In this document: one piece after another, positions 13,801 through 19,532 of the stretch
Layout of the letters: every line of letters starts with the position of its first letter
How positions within the stretch are numbered: position 1 is the first letter of the stretch
Source of the DNA: Clostridia bacterium
GTDB taxonomy: Bacteria > Bacillota > Clostridia > Christensenellales > Borkfalkiaceae
DNA: 19,532 bases
Assembly (NCBI GenBank): GCA_017504065.1
Contig: JAFVRU010000146.1
Coordinates: forward strand, 1 to 19,532
Direction of reading: 5' to 3'
Program-made: the position numbers and the translations under genes
Notes under the pieces: generated by a model
Told to the model about the DNA's origin: nothing
What the model saw: only the letters and a program-made list of their open reading frames with translations
Database searches by the model: none

Positions 13801-16471
13801 TATTTTGCCGATACAAATCCAAAAACAACGCGATATAGTTCTTTAAATGCTTGATTTCCGCAAGCATGACTTCCGCCGCGCAGTACAACGAATCGCGCGT
13901 TTCCAAGCTGTATTCCGTCAAATTCACGTTGGAGAACGGGGAATTGTATACGCCGCCGCATTCCTTTGCCGCTGCCGCGGCTTGGATCATCATTCGCTCG
14001 TACGTTTCGATCTTTTCTTTCGTCAAACCGTCGTAGAACGTGCTTTCAATGTTCATGATATCGGGCGCGTTCTTGTTCTTCAAGCAAATGAGTAACGCTT
14101 CGTAAATGGACACGCCCAATCTGCGGCGTTTGTGCAACGCCACCATCGGTTCGGATAAATCTTCTTTGAGTTTGACGATCGAACCAGCTTTTTCCGCAAG
14201 CCCAACGTGCTCCTGCGCGCCCGCCAAAGCGAGCGTGGAAGTCAATTTTTGCAAAACGTCCGCTTTGCTCGTTTTATTTGCGTGTAATTCCAAACAAAAA
14301 TCGCTTAATCCAAGCCCGTCCAAACGCTTTTTTACGACCGAGAGCGCGGCTTGTTTTTCCGCGACAAACAACACGCGTTTCCCGTCGTTTAACGCGTTGG
14401 CGATGATATTCGTGATCGTTTGCGATTTCCCCGTTCCCGGCGGGCCGTGCAGGACAAAACTCTTGCCCTGTTGCGACAGCGCGATTGCTTCCCATTGCGA
14501 CGCGTCCGCAGACAACGGCGTCAACGTGAGTTCGGGATTGGCTTCGTCTTCTTTTAACGGAGTTTCCACTCCGCCGCCGACCAATACGGAATTTTCGAGC
14601 AGAGCTTCAATCAGCTTGTTCTTGGAAAACTCGTTGATGTTTTGGCGTAAGTCGTTCCACATTTGATAGCGCGCAAACGAGAACGCCGCGATATACGCGT
14701 CGTCAAACACTTCCCAATTCCGCATGCCAACGACTTCCACCCGCACCATCGCAAGAATTTCGGAAATCTTCAAGCCCTGCATCGCGCCGCTAAGCCCGCG
14801 CATATCGATATTAAATTCCTGTTTCAAATATTCGAGCAAAGTCGAGTTCACAGACGCTTCTTCGTCCGTCAAAACGACCGAGTATCCCGCTCCGCCTTTA
14901 CTCTTTTTGAGCTGTATGGGCTGTAATACGAGCGGCGCGTAGTGTTCTTCGCCGTCTTCACGGGTATACCATTTCAAGAAGCCCATGGCCAAATATAAGA
15001 TCTTCGCGCCCGATTCTTCGTCCGCTTCCTTGTTCTTTCGCACAAGCCGCGTTACCGTTTCGCTTAAAGACGTTTCGTCTAAATACGTACGCAGTACCCC
15101 TGATCGATTCTCTAAATCGATGAGCTCTTTCATGCGTTTAACTTCCCGCGCGGCGTTGTAATACACCTTACGTTTGGCGATTTCCAACACTTCGGGCGTA
15201 GCGGCTGCAAGCGACATTTCACCCTGTTCCGTCAACGCGTCCAACGTTTCGTCCACGGACGTAGACAACAAATGCGCCACCGTTTTCACGGGCGAGAAAT
15301 TCAGCAATGTATTCTTCATCGACAGATCGAGCAATCTACGCTCCCATTGCTTGTCCTTGGTCAGTTCGTCGTCCAAAGAGAGTTTTTGCGTAGTTTTGAG
15401 CTCCTTAGGCGCGGAATCCGCCGCCATATCTTCTTCGGCGAGCACTTCATAGCCTTTCAGCGTGCGCGCGCGAAGCGGCAACGGCAACACGCGGGAAATT
15501 CGGCAACGGCGCACGTCTACGTAGCGATCGTACACCCCCGCTTCCAATTTCTCTTTGAAATGCGCTTCCGAAGTGGAATATGCCGCGTTCTTATCCGAGA
15601 AGATATCTTCTACGTCGAAACAGGTGATATTATTGATTCCGTCCGCCATATACGCGCTCAATCTGCCCATATCGTCGGAAACGGTGTCCAAGAAACAAGC
15701 GTCGTACAACCAGACCCCGCAGGTGATTTCCTTTTCCCCGAACACGAGAACGGGATGCAGCCCGATACTTTCCAAACAGCTACAAACGAACAACGACATT
15801 TCCAAGGAGCTTGCCGTGCGTTCGGCAAGAATTTTCACTCCCGCGCCCGCTTCCACGGGCATAGAAATATCCGACGTCTTTTTGAGTACGGAAAATTTCC
15901 GAAGCGCCGCATACAAAGCCGCAATCATTCTACGCACGGTATTTTTATCGTTCCCGACGTAGCGACCCAACTCGCAAGGCGCGTTCCATTTCTTCATCTG
16001 CGCCAAAATTTCCGTTTGCAGGCGCGCGCAATCGCCAAGCTTCGGGCGAACGAACGACGCGAGCAATTCGCAATCTCCGTTCGCGCCCTGCCAATAATCA
16101 AACGGCAACGTCGTAACTGTACACTCCGACGTCGCAATCACTTTTTTGTCTTTTTTGAGCGTAATACGGACGGTTTCTTCTCCCACCCGTTCCAAGTTCG
16201 AGAAATAGAGTGGCGAGAGTACGTCGTCGAGTTTGATCTCTACCGCGCTTTCATAAGGAATTTCCGCAAGCGTTTTTTCGCAAGGCAATAACATGCCGTT
16301 GTCGTTCTCTACGGTCAACAGCAAATTTTCGACGGGGAATTCCCCGACGTTTTTTACCTGCAACGAAGAAAACAGCGGTCTGCGCGCAAAATAATCGGCG
16401 TAAGAAACCACTTTTGCCGTAGTCGCGTTCAAAAAAAGCACTTCTTCCAATTTTCTCGTCTTTTGAGCCAT
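10817..16471 (-). CDS. giant DUF4011 superfamily I helicase with PD-(D/E)XK-like and DUF3320 domains
   Basis: A 1,884-aa protein of the COG1112 group. An N-terminal beta-rich and transglutaminase-like region (about 1-340) leads to the DUF4011 hallmark ERRLLDLSMKNTLLNF (about 375-390). The superfamily I helicase core follows: Walker A GPPGTGKS (676-683), a roughly 600-residue helical insertion, Walker B IFDEAS (Asp1296, Glu1297), WHYRSKHESL, VQGDERDVV (about 1493) and NVAVSRAREE (about 1525). A PD-(D/E)XK-like module follows (about 1585-1690) with GFKID (Asp1616) and IMCD (Met1633-Asp1635), where an acidic residue would be expected at 1633. DUF3320 is near 1735-1775. The ATG at 16471 is chosen for its AAAGGA 6 bases upstream; a GTG five codons earlier lies inside the leader hairpin. 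Relatives occur in defence settings (COG1112 helicase of Mokosh), but neighbours here are housekeeping. The target is unknown; DNA or RNA remodelling is inferred. Confidence 0.9.
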   Translation of the reverse strand: MAQKTRKLEEVLFLNATTAKVVSYADYFARRPLFSSLQVKNVGEFPVENLLLTVENDNGMLLPCEKTLAEIPYESAVEIKLDDVLSPLYFSNLERVGEETVRITLKKDKKVIATSECTVTTLPFDYWQGANGDCELLASFVRPKLGDCARLQTEILAQMKKWNAPCELGRYVGNDKNTVRRMIAALYAALRKFSVLKKTSDISMPVEAGAGVKILAERTASSLEMSLFVCSCLESIGLHPVLVFGEKEITCGVWLYDACFLDTVSDDMGRLSAYMADGINNITCFDVEDIFSDKNAAYSTSEAHFKEKLEAGVYDRYVDVRRCRISRVLPLPLRARTLKGYEVLAEEDMAADSAPKELKTTQKLSLDDELTKDKQWERRLLDLSMKNTLLNFSPVKTVAHLLSTSVDETLDALTEQGEMSLAAATPEVLEIAKRKVYYNAAREVKRMKELIDLENRSGVLRTYLDETSLSETVTRLVRKNKEADEESGAKILYLAMGFLKWYTREDGEEHYAPLVLQPIQLKKSKGGAGYSVVLTDEEASVNSTLLEYLKQEFNIDMRGLSGAMQGLKISEILAMVRVEVVGMRNWEVFDDAYIAAFSFARYQMWNDLRQNINEFSKNKLIEALLENSVLVGGGVETPLKEDEANPELTLTPLSADASQWEAIALSQQGKSFVLHGPPGTGKSQTITNIIANALNDGKRVLFVAEKQAALSVVKKRLDGLGLSDFCLELHANKTSKADVLQKLTSTLALAGAQEHVGLAEKAGSIVKLKEDLSEPMVALHKRRRLGVSIYEALLICLKNKNAPDIMNIESTFYDGLTKEKIETYERMMIQAAAAAKECGGVYNSPFSNVNLTEYSLETRDSLYCAAEVMLAEIKHLKNYIALFLDLYRQNISTLTRKKLDALAEIAKRLASGSLNRYFKEKEEEFYAFFNANRRLDACLEKYFQHCKKLADIGKEYKELGKWLEEGNTDVEQNKLARAIAKKLNKSAFVTLEGEELLQQMQTAYDIYEAMDRVRANTGLSQYFTFAFGRVDFFDARKNFLKELYELHDLCASVFMDYNADSFNSMCVRAANGYSAPVLRGLTHAIEDFYAAEKSLLKLTEADPRKLPEEEILETYTAKAGALIENIDMLANWCMYKKTSKALDEAGLTFITDALENGAVTSENIIDSFEKNIYKNFLQTNIPLDPVLARFSAAVCEEKAESLRMVTEEFARMTKESIRAKLISRLPTSSTEGSVSLEVANFQRYAKANLRGMGIRKLFEEIPELLKFIAPCMLMSPITVSQYLQAESGLFDLVIFDEASQIPTAEAICSLARGKAAIVVGDPKQLPPTSFFHTHYVDEDNLENEDMESVLDDCLAINMPQRHLTWHYRSKHESLIAFSNAMYYGNRLCTFPSPDALASKVRFEFVEDGTYDRGFTKKNKAEGDALVAEVLRRLSDPQLRKSSLGVVTFSNVQKEYIERKLATAIAERRLETVAFDREEPLFVKNLENVQGDERDVVLFSICYGPDKLGRISLNFGPLNQAGGWRRLNVAVSRAREEMVVFSSMTGAMIDLSKSNSRGVAGLKAFLDFAEKGRTNLAISSGDLTTKRVGLGKYIAEELASYGYDCRYDVGVSGFKIDVTVLDPKDRKKFILAIMCDSPNRFSVKDRNVLQIQTLKRNNWNVVRLFAVNYYNNPKREIKKIKDLLDKLTGADKKGGAELNRCKKTYKKASLDERLENANYVTSGENDKEILSRLKAIVTAEEPISQEFLIRRCLSSLGISKYGAKVEARMQALIASCGFKFERIFGMEFYRKTDKNVGYDKYRVETGDLLRKNDTDFTPYEILAIVRSALEDKVALYMEEIQTIVASVFRLAKPSDKFEGYVNDCVSLGEERGLFVRSVSDRISLA

Positions 16472-16483
16472 TTCTTTTCCTTT

Positions 16484-16502
16484 CACGCTTTATAAAAGCG
16501 TG
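16484..16502 (-). promoter_or_regulatory. perfect hairpin abutting the helicase ribosome binding site
   Basis: Eight-base arms CACGCTTT / AAAGCGTG with a 3-base loop end exactly at the AAAGGA of the helicase gene. The stem fills much of the roughly 45-base leader predicted from the promoter. There is no downstream U-run, so it is not a terminator. It may act as a translational or mRNA-stability element. Confidence 0.55.
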
Positions 16503-16522
16503 GCGTCCTTTTCTTTTCTTCT

Positions 16523-16551
16523 ATTATACACGCTTCCGCCAAAAAAATCAA
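16523..16551 (-). promoter_or_regulatory. sigma-A promoter of the helicase-comEC unit
   Basis: TTGATT (16546-16551), a 17-base spacer and a perfect TATAAT (16523-16528), in the gap after the nrnA terminator. The predicted start is near 16516, giving a short structured leader. This is one of the best promoter matches in the window. Confidence 0.85.
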
Positions 16552-16622
16552 CCCCCGTGCCCAAATTTTTCCCGCTCAGGCGGAGTTTTTCCACAAAAAT
16601 TTCCGTTTCTTGCCGAAAAAAG

Positions 16623-16646
16623 AAAAAATCCCGATATGTTCGGGAT
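16623..16646 (-). terminator. intrinsic terminator ending the infB-rbfA-nrnA operon
   Basis: On the transcript ATCCCGA-ACATA-TCGGGAT forms a perfect 7-bp stem followed at once by six U residues, 16 bases after the nrnA stop. This separates the translation operon from the helicase promoter downstream. Confidence 0.88.
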
Positions 16647-16662
16647 CTTTCAAGCCGTTTCT

Positions 16663-17634
16663 CTATGATTCTAAATATTGCGATACGGTATAGGAAAGCT
16701 TGTCCAGCACTTCTTCGAGCTCGCCAAAGAGCATACAGCCCGCCGCGCGGACGTGTCCGCCGCCACCGTACGTCCCCGCGAGTTTGTTCACGTCCGCGTA
16801 CGTTTTCGATCGCAAGGAAATTTTGTACTGACCTTGCTTGACTTCCAAAATCGCCGCGGCGATCTCCACGCTGTCTACGCCGAGCGGGAAGTCTACAAAT
16901 CCTTCCGTCATGCCTTGATCCGCGCCGCATTCCGTCATGGCTTGACGGGTAATCACGATCGCCGCGAAGCGGTCGTCGAAATAATACCGCGTCTTTTCCA
17001 TCGTTTTCGCAAACAACGCAGCGCGCGCCTTGCTTTGTTTCTTGAATAGGTTGTATTGATAATACCGCACGTCCACGCCCGCCGCAGCGCACTTCGCCGC
17101 CAAAGCGAACGTTTCTTCCGTAACGTCGTCGTGGGAGAAATTCCCCGAATCGGTCAGTAATCCAATGAACAAATATTCCGCAATATTTTTATCAATCGAC
17201 GCACCCAGGTATTCGATGAGCGTCGCTACGTTCATGCAATTCGCCGAACATTCCCGCACGAAATTGTATTTTGCATAACGGGTATTCGAGATATGATGAT
17301 CGACGTTGACCGTATCGATATTTTTACGTTTCGCGATTAAAAACGAGTCGGAAAGCGCGCCCAAACGCTGCTCGTCGCTGCAATCGACCGCCACGATCAA
17401 ATCGCAAGCTTCCGGCAGTTGTTTTTGCGCTTTTTCCAAGCCCTTGATAAACGCAAGATTGGACGGAACGTCCGACTCCACGCAAACGCGATTGTCGATG
17501 CCCAATTTCGCCAATGCGCAAGAGAGCGCGAACGCGCTGCCGAACGCGTCCCCGTCGGGGCGCATGTGCGTTACAATCGCGACCTTGCTCGCCTGTTTTA
17601 TTCTGTTGGCAATCCGTTCCAAACTGCAATCCAT
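16663..17634 (-). CDS. nrnA: bifunctional oligoribonuclease/PAP phosphatase NrnA (DHH/DHHA1)
   Basis: A 323-aa cytoplasmic phosphoesterase that degrades nano-RNAs and dephosphorylates pAp; relatives also cut pApA, the linear product of c-di-AMP breakdown. The DHH metal site is intact: THMRPDGDA (His23, Asp27, Asp29), VDCSDEQR (Asp84), VDHHISN (Asp112-His114) and LLTDSGNF (Asp162). The DHHA1 domain ends in GGGGHVRAAG, the RNA-binding loop, near residue 295. The length is normal for NrnA. AAGGA lies 6 bases before the ATG, which follows the rbfA stop by 9 bases. The infB-rbfA-nrnA order is the classic Firmicutes arrangement, but truB and ribF do not follow here; a terminator does. Confidence 0.95.
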   Translation of the reverse strand: MDCSLERIANRIKQASKVAIVTHMRPDGDAFGSAFALSCALAKLGIDNRVCVESDVPSNLAFIKGLEKAQKQLPEACDLIVAVDCSDEQRLGALSDSFLIAKRKNIDTVNVDHHISNTRYAKYNFVRECSANCMNVATLIEYLGASIDKNIAEYLFIGLLTDSGNFSHDDVTEETFALAAKCAAAGVDVRYYQYNLFKKQSKARAALFAKTMEKTRYYFDDRFAAIVITRQAMTECGADQGMTEGFVDFPLGVDSVEIAAAILEVKQGQYKISLRSKTYADVNKLAGTYGGGGHVRAAGCMLFGELEEVLDKLSYTVSQYLES

Positions 17635-17643
17635 ATTTTATCC

Positions 17644-18030
17644 TTATTTCTCCGTCGTAGGATCGTCCGTTGGCTTCTCGCTCGCGGCGATCTTTTTAAA
17701 CAGTTCGTCCATTTTCGAACCGTACGTCATACTCCCGTCCAAACGGAAGGTGAGCGCAGGTACGGTGCGCATGCGCATCACTTGCGACAATTCGTGGCGA
17801 ATATGCCCCGCGCATTCCTGCAAACGCTCGAACGTGCGCTTGCTTTCCGCTTCCCCGACTCCGTAAATACTCACGTAAATATACGCCGTTTTGAGATCGG
17901 GCGCGACGTCCGCTTCGGTTACCGAAATCAAGCCTTTCAGCTCCGGCTCTCGATCCCGCAGACGACGGATGATCTCGCTGACTTCCTTTTGATATTCGCC
18001 GTTTAACCGCGACGTTCTCGATACTTTCAT
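17644..18030 (-). CDS. rbfA: ribosome-binding factor A
   Basis: A 128-aa KH-like protein that binds the 30S subunit and assists 16S rRNA 5'-end maturation and cold adaptation. It opens MKVSRTSRLNGEYQKEVSEI and carries the family segment ISVTEADVAPDLKTAYIYVS followed by the helix with LRHEL-like residues (HIRHELSQVM) and the RTVPALTFRLD strand. The ATG at 18030 shares one base with the infB stop (TAATG) and uses a GAGGAG inside the infB end, implying translational coupling. A frame extension to 18060 has no ribosome site and lies within infB. Confidence 0.95.
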   Translation of the reverse strand: MKVSRTSRLNGEYQKEVSEIIRRLRDREPELKGLISVTEADVAPDLKTAYIYVSIYGVGEAESKRTFERLQECAGHIRHELSQVMRMRTVPALTFRLDGSMTYGSKMDELFKKIAASEKPTDDPTTEK

Positions 18031-19532
18031 TACGCTTTGATCTCCTCTGTTACGTAACATTCGATAATATCCCCGATGCGGATTTCGTTAAATCCGTCGA
18101 TCGCGCAACCGCATTCGTAGCCGTAGTTGACTTCTTTTACGTCGTCCTTGAAGCGTTTGAGTTGTTTTACGCCGCCTTCGCAAATCATGATATCTTCGCG
18201 ATAGATACGGAGCTTCCCGCCGCGAACGATCTTGCCGTCCGTAACGTAACAACCCGCGATCGTACCCACGCCCGTAATGTTGAACGTTTGACGGACTTCG
18301 CATTTACCCGTAAGAATTTCTTTGAGTTTGGGCGCGAGCATACCTTTCAGCGCCGCTTCCATATCGTCGAGCAATTCGTAAATGATGCGATAGCTTCTGA
18401 CGTCGACCTTGGACGTTTCAGCGAGCTTTTTCGCTTTCGTATCCGGACGTACGTTGAACCCAATGATGATCGCGTTCGCGCTATCCGCGAGCATAACGTC
18501 GCCTTCGTTGATCGCGCCTGCAGCCGAATGAATGACCTTGACGCGAACTTCTTCGTTGGAGAGTTTCTCCAAGGATTGTTTTACCGCTTCAACGCTACCC
18601 TGCACGTCGCCTTTGACGATCAAGTTGAGATTTTTGATCTTGCCTTCTTCCACTTGCGCGAACACGTCGTCGAGCGTTACGCGGCTCTGTTCTTTGATCA
18701 TACTTTCGCGTTGACGGTTCTTTCTTTCTTCTTGTACCTGCTTCATCAGCGCTTGATCGACCGCCATAATGCTGTCGCCCGCGTTGGGCACGTCTTCCAA
18801 ACCCAAAATGGATACCGCCATCGACGGACCTGCCGATTTCACGGGACGACCCTTGTCGTCAAACATTGCGCGCACACGCCCCATCGTCGTACCCGACAAA
18901 ATGTTGTCGCCCGTACGGAGCGTACCCGTTTGCACGATAATACTCGCAACAGGTCCTTTGCCTTTGTCGAGTTTTGCTTCGATAATCGTACCTTTCGCCG
19001 CGCGGTCGGGGTTGGCTTTGAGTTCTTGCATTTCCGCGACCAAATTCACCGCGTCGAGCAAGTCGTCAATCCCCATACCCGTCTTTGCAGAAACGGGAAC
19101 GAGCATCGTTTCGCCGCCCCATTCTTCGGGAACGAGTTCGTTTTCCACGAGCCCTTGTTTTACTCGATCGGGGTTGATTTCGTACTTATCCATCTTATTC
19201 ATCGCGACAATGATGGGCACGTTCGCCGCTTTCGCGTGGTTGATGGCTTCGACCGTTTGCGGCATGATCCCGTCGTCCGCAGCAACCACGAGAATAACGA
19301 TGTCCGTTACCTGCGCGCCGCGAGCCCGCATCGCCGTAAACGCCGCGTGCCCCGGAGTATCAATGAACGTGATTTGTTTGCCTTTCGCCGTTACCGTGTA
19401 CGCACCGATGCTTTGCGTAATACCGCCCGCTTCCCCCGTCGTAACCGACGTGGCGCGGATCTTATCCAAAAGGGAAGTTTTACCGTGGTCAACGTGTCCC
19501 ATGACCGTAACGACGGGCGCGCGCGTAACGAG
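18030..19532 (-). CDS. infB: translation initiation factor IF-2 (5' end outside the window)
   Basis: The C-terminal 500 residues of the GTPase that delivers initiator tRNA to the 30S subunit. The frame is open to the window edge, where residues LVTRAPVVTV precede the G1 motif GHVDHGKT, so the N-terminal domain is missing only because the window ends. DTPGHAAF (G3), NKMD (G4) and SAKTG (G5) are present. Domain II follows, then domain III (VKGDVQGSVEAVKQSLEKL), and the C-terminal initiator-tRNA-binding domain ends in GDIIECYVTEEIKA. No frameshift or missing motif is seen. It is the first visible gene of the infB-rbfA-nrnA operon. Confidence 0.97.
   Translation of the reverse strand, partial: LVTRAPVVTVMGHVDHGKTSLLDKIRATSVTTGEAGGITQSIGAYTVTAKGKQITFIDTPGHAAFTAMRARGAQVTDIVILVVAADDGIMPQTVEAINHAKAANVPIIVAMNKMDKYEINPDRVKQGLVENELVPEEWGGETMLVPVSAKTGMGIDDLLDAVNLVAEMQELKANPDRAAKGTIIEAKLDKGKGPVASIIVQTGTLRTGDNILSGTTMGRVRAMFDDKGRPVKSAGPSMAVSILGLEDVPNAGDSIMAVDQALMKQVQEERKNRQRESMIKEQSRVTLDDVFAQVEEGKIKNLNLIVKGDVQGSVEAVKQSLEKLSNEEVRVKVIHSAAGAINEGDVMLADSANAIIIGFNVRPDTKAKKLAETSKVDVRSYRIIYELLDDMEAALKGMLAPKLKEILTGKCEVRQTFNITGVGTIAGCYVTDGKIVRGGKLRIYREDIMICEGGVKQLKRFKDDVKEVNYGYECGCAIDGFNEIRIGDIIECYVTEEIKA

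Noticed and set aside
15272..16291. Plus-strand open frame of 339 codons inside the helicase gene
   Set aside because: Arg/His/Phe-rich antisense composition, no recognisable motif, fully covered by the helicase coding frame.
16565..16592. CCGC-TCAG-GCGG stem followed by T residues on the plus strand, between nrnA and the helicase
   Set aside because: The perfect stem is only 4 bp and no plus-strand transcript is expected there.
16490..17092. Minus-strand 200-codon frame overlapping the end of nrnA and its terminator
   Set aside because: It runs through the nrnA terminator and the helicase promoter, has an extreme Arg/Gly composition, and conflicts with the strongly supported nrnA frame.

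Overview
The window reads as a bacterial chromosome segment from a Bacillota (Firmicutes) lineage, most likely an uncultured clostridial organism. Support comes from AAGGAG-type ribosome binding sites, sigma-A promoters with TATAAT boxes, the infB-rbfA-nrnA and comEC-holA gene pairs, and a c-di-AMP cyclase of the CdaA type. Every supported gene lies on the minus strand, so transcription runs from high to low coordinates. No stretch longer than about 200 bases lacks a gene. I found no tRNA, rRNA, CRISPR array, transposase or phage gene.

Region by region, in transcription order. (1) 19532-16623 is the tail of a translation operon: infB (5' part outside the window), rbfA overlapping it by one base, and nrnA 13 bases after rbfA, closed by a clear intrinsic terminator. 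(2) 16551-9116 starts at a strong promoter and carries a very large DUF4011/superfamily I helicase-nuclease (1,884 aa), followed 15 bases later by a ComEC-like competence channel that lacks the usual C-terminal metallo-beta-lactamase domain. (3) 9105-8045 is holA, the DNA polymerase III delta subunit, behind its own promoter. (4) 8033-3365 is the most distinctive part: three tandem paralogues of one endonuclease/exonuclease/phosphatase (EEP) domain. The first copy has no export signal (253 aa), the second is a lipoprotein with a Ser-rich tether (341 aa), and the third is the C-terminal domain of an 843-aa secreted multidomain protein. A small ORF sits between copies two and three. (5) 3300-41 carries cdaA, a 34-aa membrane microprotein that looks like the detached N-terminal helix of CdaR, an aspartate kinase and an alpha/beta hydrolase.

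How the parts may work together (inference): infB, rbfA and nrnA serve translation initiation, 30S maturation and nano-RNA/pApA turnover. CdaA makes c-di-AMP, whose breakdown product pApA is an NrnA substrate. The EEP array looks like one hydrolytic activity deployed inside the cell, on the membrane surface and outside. A hairpin close to, or directly abutting, the Shine-Dalgarno (SD) sequence recurs ahead of several genes and may be a shared 5'-leader device.
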